Of a stretch of DNA of 64,000 nucleotides, positions 57,472 through 64,000 are shown one piece after another; the stretch's first letter is position 1, and the number at the start of each line of letters is the position of its first letter. The notes beneath the pieces are model-generated. The model searched no databases and had not been told where the DNA came from. It saw nothing but the letters and a program-made list of their open reading frames with translations. The stretch is taken from the NCBI RefSeq assembly GCF_002933855.1, contig NZ_BFAQ01000031.1:62001-126000 (forward strand), in the 5' to 3' direction. The stretch comes from Vibrio penaeicida. GTDB taxonomy: Bacteria; Pseudomonadota; Gammaproteobacteria; Enterobacterales; Vibrionaceae. The position numbers and the translations under genes are program-made.

Positions 57472-58127
57472 GATAGAGATCCTTTCTGGTAGATGTGGTC
57501 GACATATAAGCTTGGGGTGTGGATGGCTTCTGGTTGGATTTCGCCGACATCGACGATCTCTATCGCTTCAACAATTACGGTCTCGGCAGCAGTTGCCATA
57601 ATGGGGTTAAAGTTCTGAGTGGTTTTGTTGTAAAACACATTGCCTTTCTTATCGACTTTTGAACCCCGAATCAGCGCGAGATCAGCTTTTAGCGGCTTTT
57701 CCAGCAGGAAAGGGACATCATCAATCACAACGGTTTGCTTCCCTTCTGCTACTATGGTGCCCAAGCCTGTAGGGGTAAGCACACCGCCTAAGCCCGCACC
57801 ACCTGCACGAATGCGTTCAGCCAATGTGCCTTGCGGAACTAGCTCCACATCCAGCTCACCTGCATTCATTTGAGCGCCCGTTTCGGGGTTTAACCCAATG
57901 TGTGAAGCGTAAAGTTTTTTTACACGCTTCTCGGCAATTAATCGGCTCACACCGTGTTCGGGGTAAGCGGTGTCGGTGCTGATTAATGTGATGTCTTTAA
58001 TGTCATTTTCAATCAATAAATCAATTAACCCCTCCGGTGCGCCAGTCGACATAAAACCGCCAATCATAATCGTCATGTCATCTTTTAGGAGAGAGGCAAC
58101 GCCTGCTTTTTCTATTTTTTTCTTCAT
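57468..58127 (-). CDS. atoD: Acetoacetate (3-oxoacid) CoA-transferase subunit A
   Basis: 219 residues with MIGGFMSTGAPEGLID near 21-36 and GAGLGGVLTPTGLGT, the family's glycine-rich CoA-binding loops. It forms the heteromeric CoA-transferase with the following subunit B gene. It starts 5 nt after the thiolase stop; AAGAAG-like sequence overlaps that stop. Cytoplasmic. Confidence 0.94.
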   Translation of the reverse strand: MKKKIEKAGVASLLKDDMTIMIGGFMSTGAPEGLIDLLIENDIKDITLISTDTAYPEHGVSRLIAEKRVKKLYASHIGLNPETGAQMNAGELDVELVPQGTLAERIRAGGAGLGGVLTPTGLGTIVAEGKQTVVIDDVPFLLEKPLKADLALIRGSKVDKKGNVFYNKTTQNFNPIMATAAETVIVEAIEIVDVGEIQPEAIHTPSLYVDHIYQKGSLS

Positions 58128-58132
58128 GATAG

Positions 58133-59344
58133 CTATGCCTCAATGCGCTTTAAAATGACAGCGGTCCCCATGCCACCGCCAATACACAAAGACGCCAAGC
58201 CAATGTTTGCCTTGGAGCGATTGAGCTCGTAGACCAGCGTAGTCACTACTCGGTTGCCGGAAGCTCCAATTGGGTGCCCTAGCGCAATTGCACCACCGTT
58301 AGCATTACTGCGTTCAAGAATCCAATCTTGGGATACATTGTGTTGCTCGCTAAGCTGCTTGATCACACCAAGAGATTGCGCGGCAAACGCTTCGTTAAGC
58401 TCAAAACAGTCAACTTGGTTAAGGCTCATATGCGCTTTCTTAAGCGTGTTGGCAATGGCATTGACTGGACCAAGCCCCATGATTTCTGGCTCAATGCCTG
58501 CTTGACCATATTCAACAAGCTCAGCTAATGGTGTGAGCCCCAATTGCTTAACGGCAGTTTCACTCGCCAGTAATATTGCGGACGCTCCGTCGTTGATGCC
58601 AGACGCGTTACCAGCGGTGACAGAACCGGATTTGCTAAAGGCAGGGCGCAGTGCTTGCAGTTGTTCTAATGTGCAGTCGCGTTTGGGGAATTCATCTTGT
58701 GCAACAACAATGTCTTTGCGGCGTGTAGTTACGGTTATCGGTGCGATTTCTTGTTCAAATCTGCCTTCATCCTGAGCGCGAACGGCTTTATGTTGGCTCT
58801 GGAGTGCGTATTGGTCTTGCTGTTCGCGAGAAAGGTTCAGCTTCTCGACAATGTTTTCCGCGGTGATGCCCATAGGGTATTGGTGGAACGCATCCGTGAG
58901 CCCGTCATGCATGATGGTATCCACCATGGTTTGATTGCCTATTCTGTGCCCACGGCGGTTATCACCAGAAACAACAAACCCAGCGTTAGACATGCTTTCC
59001 ATACCACAGGTCATGACGACTTGTGCGTCGCCTGCTCGGATGTGGCTGGCTGCATCGGTAATTGCCTTCATTCCACTGCCGCAAATCATATTAAGCGTGT
59101 AAGCGGGTACAGACGAAGGTATGCCTGCCTTAATGGAAGCCTGCCTGCCCGGTCCCATTCCACTTCCGGCGGAAAGCACGTTGCCGACGATCACCTCATC
59201 GATATTCTCGGGAGCGATATTGGATTGCGTGATAGCGGCTTTGATCGCATGAGCACCAAGCTCCACCGCGCTGAGTGGCGACAGACTACCATTGAAATTT
59301 CCAATAGGAGTACGTTTTGCTGCAACGATATAAATAGCTTCCAT
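58133..59344 (-). CDS. atoB: Acetyl-CoA acetyltransferase (thiolase)
   Basis: 403 residues. Nucleophile Cys88 lies in NMICGSGMKA, His in GHPIGASG, and the second Cys in LCIGGGMG, as required for thiolase. It splits acetoacetyl-CoA into two acetyl-CoA. As first gene of the operon with the CoA-transferase, it completes acetoacetate breakdown; the same activity could also finish beta-oxidation of products of the upstream regulon. A 22-bp palindrome lies 81 bp upstream. Confidence 0.95.
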   Translation of the reverse strand: MEAIYIVAAKRTPIGNFNGSLSPLSAVELGAHAIKAAITQSNIAPENIDEVIVGNVLSAGSGMGPGRQASIKAGIPSSVPAYTLNMICGSGMKAITDAASHIRAGDAQVVMTCGMESMSNAGFVVSGDNRRGHRIGNQTMVDTIMHDGLTDAFHQYPMGITAENIVEKLNLSREQQDQYALQSQHKAVRAQDEGRFEQEIAPITVTTRRKDIVVAQDEFPKRDCTLEQLQALRPAFSKSGSVTAGNASGINDGASAILLASETAVKQLGLTPLAELVEYGQAGIEPEIMGLGPVNAIANTLKKAHMSLNQVDCFELNEAFAAQSLGVIKQLSEQHNVSQDWILERSNANGGAIALGHPIGASGNRVVTTLVYELNRSKANIGLASLCIGGGMGTAVILKRIEA

Positions 59345-59425
59345 CTGCTTACTCTTATTCCTGAATACATAAATCTCAGTGTATGAAAGAACGGACTGGA
59401 GGTGTTATAAGCAGAAATTCAAAGC

Positions 59426-59447
59426 CACTTTGCATATTTGCAAAGTG
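59426..59447. promoter_or_regulatory. 22-bp palindrome upstream of atoB
   Basis: Arms CACTTTGCA and TGCAAAGTG around TATT. On the minus strand a TTATAAC -10-like element follows. It is probably the operator for the ato operon; the divergent YcaQ gene starts 120 bp to the right. Confidence 0.7.
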
Positions 59448-59567
59448 AAGTACCAAAGTAGGATGTGACAAGGCAGAATATCTTTTTTCAAAATTGAGGA
59501 GTAATGAGTTGAAAGGGATTCGAACAAATGCAGAGCATGGGGAAATTAAGAATGGAGCGTGCGCTTT

Positions 59568-60719
59568 ATGATGTCATTGTCCCAATCTCAAGCCCGAAAA
59601 CTAGCGCTACTTTCTCAAGGGTTGCCGCCCAAGTCCCCTAAGTCTCACTCCACGTCACACACATTAAACGTGATTGAGCAGCTTGGTTACATTCAGATAG
59701 ATACCATTTCAGTGGTACAGCGGGCGCATCACCATGTTTTATGGAGTCGCAACCCCAAATACCAACCTGATCATCTTGAAAAGCTTGTCGCTGAAAATAA
59801 AGTGTTGGAGTACTGGTCGCACGCCGCCTCTTTTCTTCCTATGAAGAATTTTCGTTACACCTTACCTCGTAAAATAGCCATCAAATCTGGCCAACAAGAG
59901 CATTGGTACAAGAAAGATCCCAAGCTAATGAATCACGTTATGAAACGTATTGAGGAAGAGGGACCACTACTCGCTAAAGATTTTGACTCAAAAGGCAAAA
60001 AAATTAATGGCTGGGGAACGAAACCTGCCAAACGTGCTTTGGAATACCTGTTTATGCAGGGAGATTTGATGATCCCTGAACGTCGCGGTTTCCAGAAAGT
60101 GTACGACTTAACCGAGCGTGTACTGACGCCGGAAATCGATACCTCTGTGCCTACCTCGCAAGATCATGCGCAATTTTTGGTACTCTGCTATTTGAGAGCG
60201 CATGGGCTTGGAACGCTTACTGAAATGATCTATTTGCTCAAAGATGTGAAAGCCAATGTGACTCAAGCACTCCGTGATTTATGCGATGAAGGCACAATTG
60301 TTGAAGTAGAAGTTCAAGGGAATGGTTACTGGGCGCTTTCGGAATCTTTGTCTTTATTGGATACACGCCTGAATCGTAAACGAGCAAAAATTCTTTCACC
60401 GTTTGATAACCTTCTTATTCAAAGAAAGCGAGCCAGTGCATTCTTCAATTTTGATTACTTAATCGAATGTTATGTGCCTGAAGCAAAACGCCAATTTGGC
60501 TACTTTTGTTTGCCCATTTTATGGAATGGTGAATTAGTCGCAAGGGCGGATTGTAAGGTGGATAAAGGCACCTCTACGTTGAATGTGAGCCATTTATTTA
60601 TAGAGGCTTCACTGAGAAAGAAATCGGAATTCTTAGAGGCATTAGAACAAGAACTCATGGATTTCAGTGTATTTAATCAGTGTGAAAAGTATGAAATCCT
60701 TAAGATCTCTGAGCGCTGA
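59568..60719 (+). CDS. YcaQ/AlkX-type DNA glycosylase (HTH_42 family)
   Basis: 383 residues; the ATG at 59568 is chosen (GGAG 10 nt upstream), and a GTG 9 nt earlier is too close to it. Tandem winged-helix modules of the HTH_42/YcaQ family are seen. The motif Q-I-D in YIQIDTISVVQRAHHHVLWSR (Gln, then Asp two residues later) matches the catalytic QxD signature of YcaQ-like glycosylases, which remove alkylated bases and unhook interstrand crosslinks. LSPFDNLLIQRKR is also a family hallmark. Confidence 0.9.
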   Translation: MMSLSQSQARKLALLSQGLPPKSPKSHSTSHTLNVIEQLGYIQIDTISVVQRAHHHVLWSRNPKYQPDHLEKLVAENKVLEYWSHAASFLPMKNFRYTLPRKIAIKSGQQEHWYKKDPKLMNHVMKRIEEEGPLLAKDFDSKGKKINGWGTKPAKRALEYLFMQGDLMIPERRGFQKVYDLTERVLTPEIDTSVPTSQDHAQFLVLCYLRAHGLGTLTEMIYLLKDVKANVTQALRDLCDEGTIVEVEVQGNGYWALSESLSLLDTRLNRKRAKILSPFDNLLIQRKRASAFFNFDYLIECYVPEAKRQFGYFCLPILWNGELVARADCKVDKGTSTLNVSHLFIEASLRKKSEFLEALEQELMDFSVFNQCEKYEILKISER

Positions 60720-60740
60720 CCACTGCTCGCTCTATGTGCA

Positions 60741-61628
60741 TTATTCCAGCAAGAATGTCTTAAACTGCTTCGCTGCAGGAGAGGCTTTATTTTGTGGCTG
60801 GTAGAACAAGTTGAGGCTCCACAAACTTGTGTCGTATTCACTTAAAAGTTGGATGAGCTGTTGGTTTTCAAGGGGATTTTTTACAATGAATTCGGGCAGA
60901 TAGGCAATTCCTGCCCCTTTTAATGCTCCTTGGAGAAGCAAGTCACTGTCGTTCACTTCTAGTGATTTAGGTACTTTCACAATTAGAGTTTCGTCGTCCT
61001 TCTTGAATATCCAATCGTTACTGCCCGTTAAAGTGGTCGCGAATAAGCATTGGTGCAAGGTGATGTCGGTAGGAGTCTCTGGTTTACCGTTTTGTGCAAG
61101 ATACTCTGGTGAGGCAACGGCGACAAAGGGTTCAGAAATCAGCTCTCGGCGAACTAGGTGGACGTCTCGGTCTCGATAACCTTGGTAATGAGCGTTGGCA
61201 CTGATGATCAAATCGGCTCTGTCGGAATGGTCGAGCGCCCATGGTGTCACCGTAAGATTGAATGTGACTTTAGGGTGAGATTTCATGTAATCAGAAATCT
61301 TGTCCATCAGAAAATTATTGGCATACGCGGGGGTACAAGCGATGTTAATGTGCCCGTTATTCTCGCTTTGAAATCCTTCTAGTTTTCGGCGTATTTGGTC
61401 GCTGCTATCCACTATCGGAGCAAACTCATCAAACAGGGTTTGCCCTGCAGGCGTTGGGGTAAGAAGCCGGTTAGAGCGGTGGCAAAGCGTCATACCAAAA
61501 TGCTGCTCCAATTCTTGCAACCAACGGCTACCTGCTGAAACAGAAAGTTCAAACTCCCTTGCCGCAGCTGAAATAGAGCCCGTTCGAATCACCGAAACAA
61601 AAAACGCCATTTTATCGAGCATATCCAT
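60741..61628 (-). CDS. LysR-family regulator
   Basis: 295 residues: the N-terminal HTH (FVSVIRTGSISAAAREFELSVSAGSRWLQELE, shown by its ends), then the RNRLLTPTPAGQ segment and a periplasmic-binding-like effector domain. The HTH is unusual in reading SVSAGSRWL where S-x-x-S-x-x-I/V is common, but it stays within family variation. It has no adjacent divergent target, so the regulon is unknown. It converges on the YcaQ gene. Confidence 0.92.
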   Translation of the reverse strand: MDMLDKMAFFVSVIRTGSISAAAREFELSVSAGSRWLQELEQHFGMTLCHRSNRLLTPTPAGQTLFDEFAPIVDSSDQIRRKLEGFQSENNGHINIACTPAYANNFLMDKISDYMKSHPKVTFNLTVTPWALDHSDRADLIISANAHYQGYRDRDVHLVRRELISEPFVAVASPEYLAQNGKPETPTDITLHQCLFATTLTGSNDWIFKKDDETLIVKVPKSLEVNDSDLLLQGALKGAGIAYLPEFIVKNPLENQQLIQLLSEYDTSLWSLNLFYQPQNKASPAAKQFKTFLLE

Positions 61629-61709
61629 CCTTGTTTACTTTTCTTACTCAATGGACTTTAAACGAAACCAAAATATCTTCGCTGAGAATGGACTGAAAGT
61701 GTGAGTTTG

Positions 61710-61737
61710 AATGGAAAACCGCCCTGCGGTGCAGGGC
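61710..61737 (-). terminator. Terminator of the small periplasmic protein gene
   Basis: GCCCTGC/GCAGGGC with a 3-nt loop. On the minus strand it is followed by GGTTTTCC, 18 nt after the stop of the 136-residue gene. Confidence 0.7.
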
Positions 61738-61755
61738 TGGCTAGATGCGCTAGTA

Positions 61756-62166
61756 TCAATCAGAAATAGAGTCGCATGTCACTAAAAGTGACTTCTTACC
61801 CTTTTGCAGGGTTATGTGAGATCCCATTGAATCTGTTGCACTATCTCTAATAGAGCTTCGGATGCGAGTCGTTTCCTCTCCCCTGACAATGATAGTGTCA
61901 AATGCACTAACGAAAGGTTTAGATACTGAATGTTCAACGATAACCGCACTTGCTAATAGTATTTCAATAGCCGGATCAGAGAATATGGTGACTTTCGCTT
62001 CTTGATAATTTGGAGTGAGAGACACTGGTTTGGCTACAATCATCTTTCCTTCATTTTCTAAATAGCCATCGTTTAGTAACGCGCAGCTAACCTGTGATGC
62101 AAAAACAGTCGAAGAGGTAAAATTTGCCAATAGAATAAAAAGTGATGAGATGTAACTGATTTTCAT
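61756..62166 (-). CDS. Hypothetical periplasmic protein
   Basis: 136 residues with a Sec signal peptide (about 1-23, VFASQ at cleavage). The mature part has two Cys (28 and 130), possibly forming a disulfide between the ends of the domain, and is otherwise beta-rich with a basic stretch before the last strand. No family is recognised. It is monocistronic, with terminators on both sides. Confidence 0.65.
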   Translation of the reverse strand: MKISYISSLFILLANFTSSTVFASQVSCALLNDGYLENEGKMIVAKPVSLTPNYQEAKVTIFSDPAIEILLASAVIVEHSVSKPFVSAFDTIIVRGEETTRIRSSIRDSATDSMGSHITLQKGKKSLLVTCDSISD

Positions 62167-62209
62167 GGCGTTTCAAAAGTAAGCCTACGGTGAGCGTCAC
62201 TCTAATTCA

Positions 62210-62244
62210 AAAACAGCACGGCTTTTGGTTGGTCGTGCTGTTTT
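62210..62244. terminator. Bidirectional terminator after maiA
   Basis: AAAACAGCACG/CGTGCTGTTTT with a 13-nt loop: A-rich left flank and T-run at the right end, so it is functional on both strands in principle. Confidence 0.8.
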
Positions 62245-62279
62245 GCGATCGGTGTTAGCTTGTTCTTCGATATCAGAAT

Positions 62280-62894
62280 TTACTTAGGGCTGGCGTCTGA
62301 GAAGGCAGATAACGCTAGGCAGTTGCTTTCAATTTCGACCAGCCTAGGATATGGCGCGAGGTCGAATTCGAAGCGGCGAGCGTTGAATACCTGGGGAACC
62401 AAAAAGATATCGGCAAGAGTAGGGCTATCGCCACAACAAAATGCGTTGTCTGATTTAGATAGCTTCTTCTCTAATCCTTCAAAACCTTGCTGCAACCAGT
62501 GGTGATACCAAGCAAGCTTTTCTTCCTCACTTTGCGCTAATTCGCCGGTTAAATGCTTTAACACTCGAAGATTGTTAAGTGGATGCATGTCGCAGGCGAC
62601 ATCGTAGGCTAGGGCACGACACTGTGCCCGTTTTATTGGGTGCTCGGGTAATAAGGGCAGCTCTGGGTATAGTTCATCGAGGTATTCGATGATCGCGAGC
62701 GACTGAGTAATAATGTCTCCTTGCGTTTCCAAAGAAGGCACCAAGCCAGCGGAATTCACTTCAAGGTATTCTGCACTGTTTTGGTCGCCATCCAGCAATG
62801 AAACAGGAATAGACTCGTAGTCTACCCCTTTTAAGTTCAAAGCAATTCTTACTCGATAAGCCGCAGTAGAACGGACGTAATCGTATAATTTCAT
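62280..62894 (-). CDS. maiA: Maleylacetoacetate isomerase (zeta-class GST)
   Basis: 204 residues from the ATG at 62894 (AGGAAG upstream); a GTG 6 nt earlier was dropped. The zeta-GST signature is intact in outline: the N-terminal loop STAAYRVRIALNLKG (Ser-x-x-x-Tyr-Arg-Val-Arg), then QSLAIIEYLDE (glutathione binding). It isomerises maleylacetoacetate to fumarylacetoacetate with glutathione, in tyrosine/homogentisate breakdown. It follows the fumarylacetoacetase gene by 31 nt, supporting the pathway. Confidence 0.93.
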   Translation of the reverse strand: MKLYDYVRSTAAYRVRIALNLKGVDYESIPVSLLDGDQNSAEYLEVNSAGLVPSLETQGDIITQSLAIIEYLDELYPELPLLPEHPIKRAQCRALAYDVACDMHPLNNLRVLKHLTGELAQSEEEKLAWYHHWLQQGFEGLEKKLSKSDNAFCCGDSPTLADIFLVPQVFNARRFEFDLAPYPRLVEIESNCLALSAFSDASPK

Positions 62895-62925
62895 TAGCAC
62901 TTCCTATAAGCCACTTAACCCATAC

Positions 62926-63912
62926 TTAATCTAATTGATATTGAGTAACCGTTTGGTCGATCTTGCCAAACAAAGAGTTACCTTCTTTATCAAACATCTC
63001 AATTTCCACTCTATCGCCGTAGGTCATAAACGGCGTTAAAGGTTCACCAGAGTCGATAATTTCAAGCATGCGCTTTTCGGCCAAGCAGCATGAACCTTTA
63101 CTGCGATCGATGTTGGAAACTGTGCCCGAGCCAATAATGGTCCCTGCTGCGAGGTGGCGACTTTTTGCTACGTGCGCGACCAACTGGTTGAAGTTAAATG
63201 TCATGTCGACGCCTGCTTCTGGCGATCCAAACTTTTCCCCATTGAGATGAACATGAAGCGGAAGGTGAACTTTACCGTCATTCCAAGAGGCATCCAGTTC
63301 ATCTGGTGTGATTGCTACGGGAGAAAACGCAGAAGCCGGTTTTGATTGGAAGAAACCAAAACCTTTGGCTAATTCGCCTGGAATAAGGTTACGTAATGAA
63401 ACGTCATTGACCAGCATCAGCAGTTTGATGTGTTGCTCTGCGTTTTCTGGCTGTGTACTCATTGGAACATCACCAGTAATAACGGCAATTTCACCTTCAA
63501 AATCACAGCCCCATTTGTCGTCTGTCAGTTCGATATCATCTCTCGGTCCTAAGAACCCATCGGACATGCCTTGGTACATTAGAGGATCGGTCCAGAAGCT
63601 TTCGGGCATGGTTGCTCCCCTTGCTTTTCGAACCAGTTCAACGTGATTCACGTAGGCGCTGCCGTCTGCCCACTGGAAAGCGCGAGGAAGAGGTGAAGCG
63701 CAATCTTCAGGATTGAATGGGAAGGTAGTATTCACGTTTCCAGCGTTTAACGCTTGGTAGCGTACCTCGAGTTGCTCAGATGTATCTGCCCAATTATCCA
63801 ACGCGTGCTGGAGCGTTGGAGCGATGTCGGTCGCTAACGTTGCTTGAGATAGATCGCGCGAAACGACGATAAGATCGCCGTCTCTTCCATGCTTGAGTGA
63901 TGCGAGTTTCAT
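62926..63912 (-). CDS. Fumarylacetoacetate hydrolase family protein
   Basis: 328 residues. The FAH fold is recognised by the metal-binding Glu/Asp residues in CDFEGEIAVI, VNDVSLRN and GSGTVSN. It cleaves fumarylacetoacetate to fumarate and acetoacetate, using Mg or Ca. With maiA downstream it forms the last steps of the homogentisate pathway; the acetoacetate would feed the ato operon a few kb away. The upstream partner (homogentisate dioxygenase) would be beyond the right edge. The last 88 nt of the window show no gene. Confidence 0.93.
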   Translation of the reverse strand: MKLASLKHGRDGDLIVVSRDLSQATLATDIAPTLQHALDNWADTSEQLEVRYQALNAGNVNTTFPFNPEDCASPLPRAFQWADGSAYVNHVELVRKARGATMPESFWTDPLMYQGMSDGFLGPRDDIELTDDKWGCDFEGEIAVITGDVPMSTQPENAEQHIKLLMLVNDVSLRNLIPGELAKGFGFFQSKPASAFSPVAITPDELDASWNDGKVHLPLHVHLNGEKFGSPEAGVDMTFNFNQLVAHVAKSRHLAAGTIIGSGTVSNIDRSKGSCCLAEKRMLEIIDSGEPLTPFMTYGDRVEIEMFDKEGNSLFGKIDQTVTQYQLD

Positions 63913-64000
63913 CCAGTGTTCTCCTCTAATTTCTTATGAGTATTTTTGAAATCTTACAGTCCAATACAAGTGATTTTGTTGATACACCCTACTTTGCAGG

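Noticed and set aside
58697..59386. 229-codon plus-strand ORF inside atoB
   Set aside because: Antisense shadow of a clear thiolase gene.

Overview
The window looks like a chromosomal segment of a marine gammaproteobacterium, most probably a Vibrio or close relative. The reasons are a full-length chromosomal Qnr, a DUF3316 protein, a KefG/KefB pair, a small MITE whose ends read ATACCAATC/GATTGGTAT, and moderate GC with strong Shine-Dalgarno sites. No rRNA, tRNA, CRISPR array or complete insertion sequence was seen. These assignments come from reading motifs and architecture; no database search was run.

Layout. (1) 1-4.7 kb: distal half of a cellulose synthesis operon (bcsA 3' end, bcsB, bcsZ and a short TPR-like protein where full-length BcsC might be expected). 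(2) 4.7-24.3 kb: ordinary accessory chromosome, with an Asp-nucleophile alpha/beta hydrolase, a cold-shock protein, a tautomerase, two GlxA/FtrA-type regulators each divergent from a small hydrolase-like gene, several GNAT acetyltransferases, a periplasmic binding protein plus histidine kinase pair, KefG/KefB, a serine beta-lactamase-like lipoprotein, and qnr. Several tandem-repeat patches lie between genes. (3) 24.6-53.6 kb: a large catabolic regulon. It has a CUT1-type ABC importer, a CUT2-type importer with a Tat-signal binding protein, a GMC alcohol dehydrogenase, an MDR dehydrogenase, an aldo/keto reductase, two SDRs, an aldehyde dehydrogenase, a CoA-transferase, an acyl-CoA dehydrogenase, its own ETF (alpha and beta) and ETF:quinone oxidoreductase, a DUF993 aldolase-like protein, a xylose-isomerase-like TIM barrel, a VOC protein and a TetR regulator. 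(4) 53.6-64 kb: GNAT, MerR, AraC, an SDR, the atoB-atoD-atoA acetoacetate operon, a YcaQ-type glycosylase, a LysR regulator, and the maleylacetoacetate isomerase and fumarylacetoacetase end of tyrosine/homogentisate catabolism.

The main discovery candidate is region 3. A 14-bp inverted repeat, consensus TAACTAnnTAGTTA, occurs ten times, and each inferred transcription unit of the cluster, including tetR itself, has one in its promoter or leader (one site is shared by a divergent pair). This defines a single-regulator regulon of about 29 kb directly from sequence. The gene content suggests import of a sugar-like or polyol-like compound (or a conjugate), oxidation by dehydrogenases and an aldehyde dehydrogenase to an acid, CoA activation by the class I CoA-transferase, and desaturation by an acyl-CoA dehydrogenase whose electrons go through the dedicated ETF and ETF-QO to quinone. 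The substrate is not identifiable from sequence alone. The regulon is split near its middle by about 2.7 kb of unrelated genes without the operator, next to a decayed IS110-family transposase fragment.
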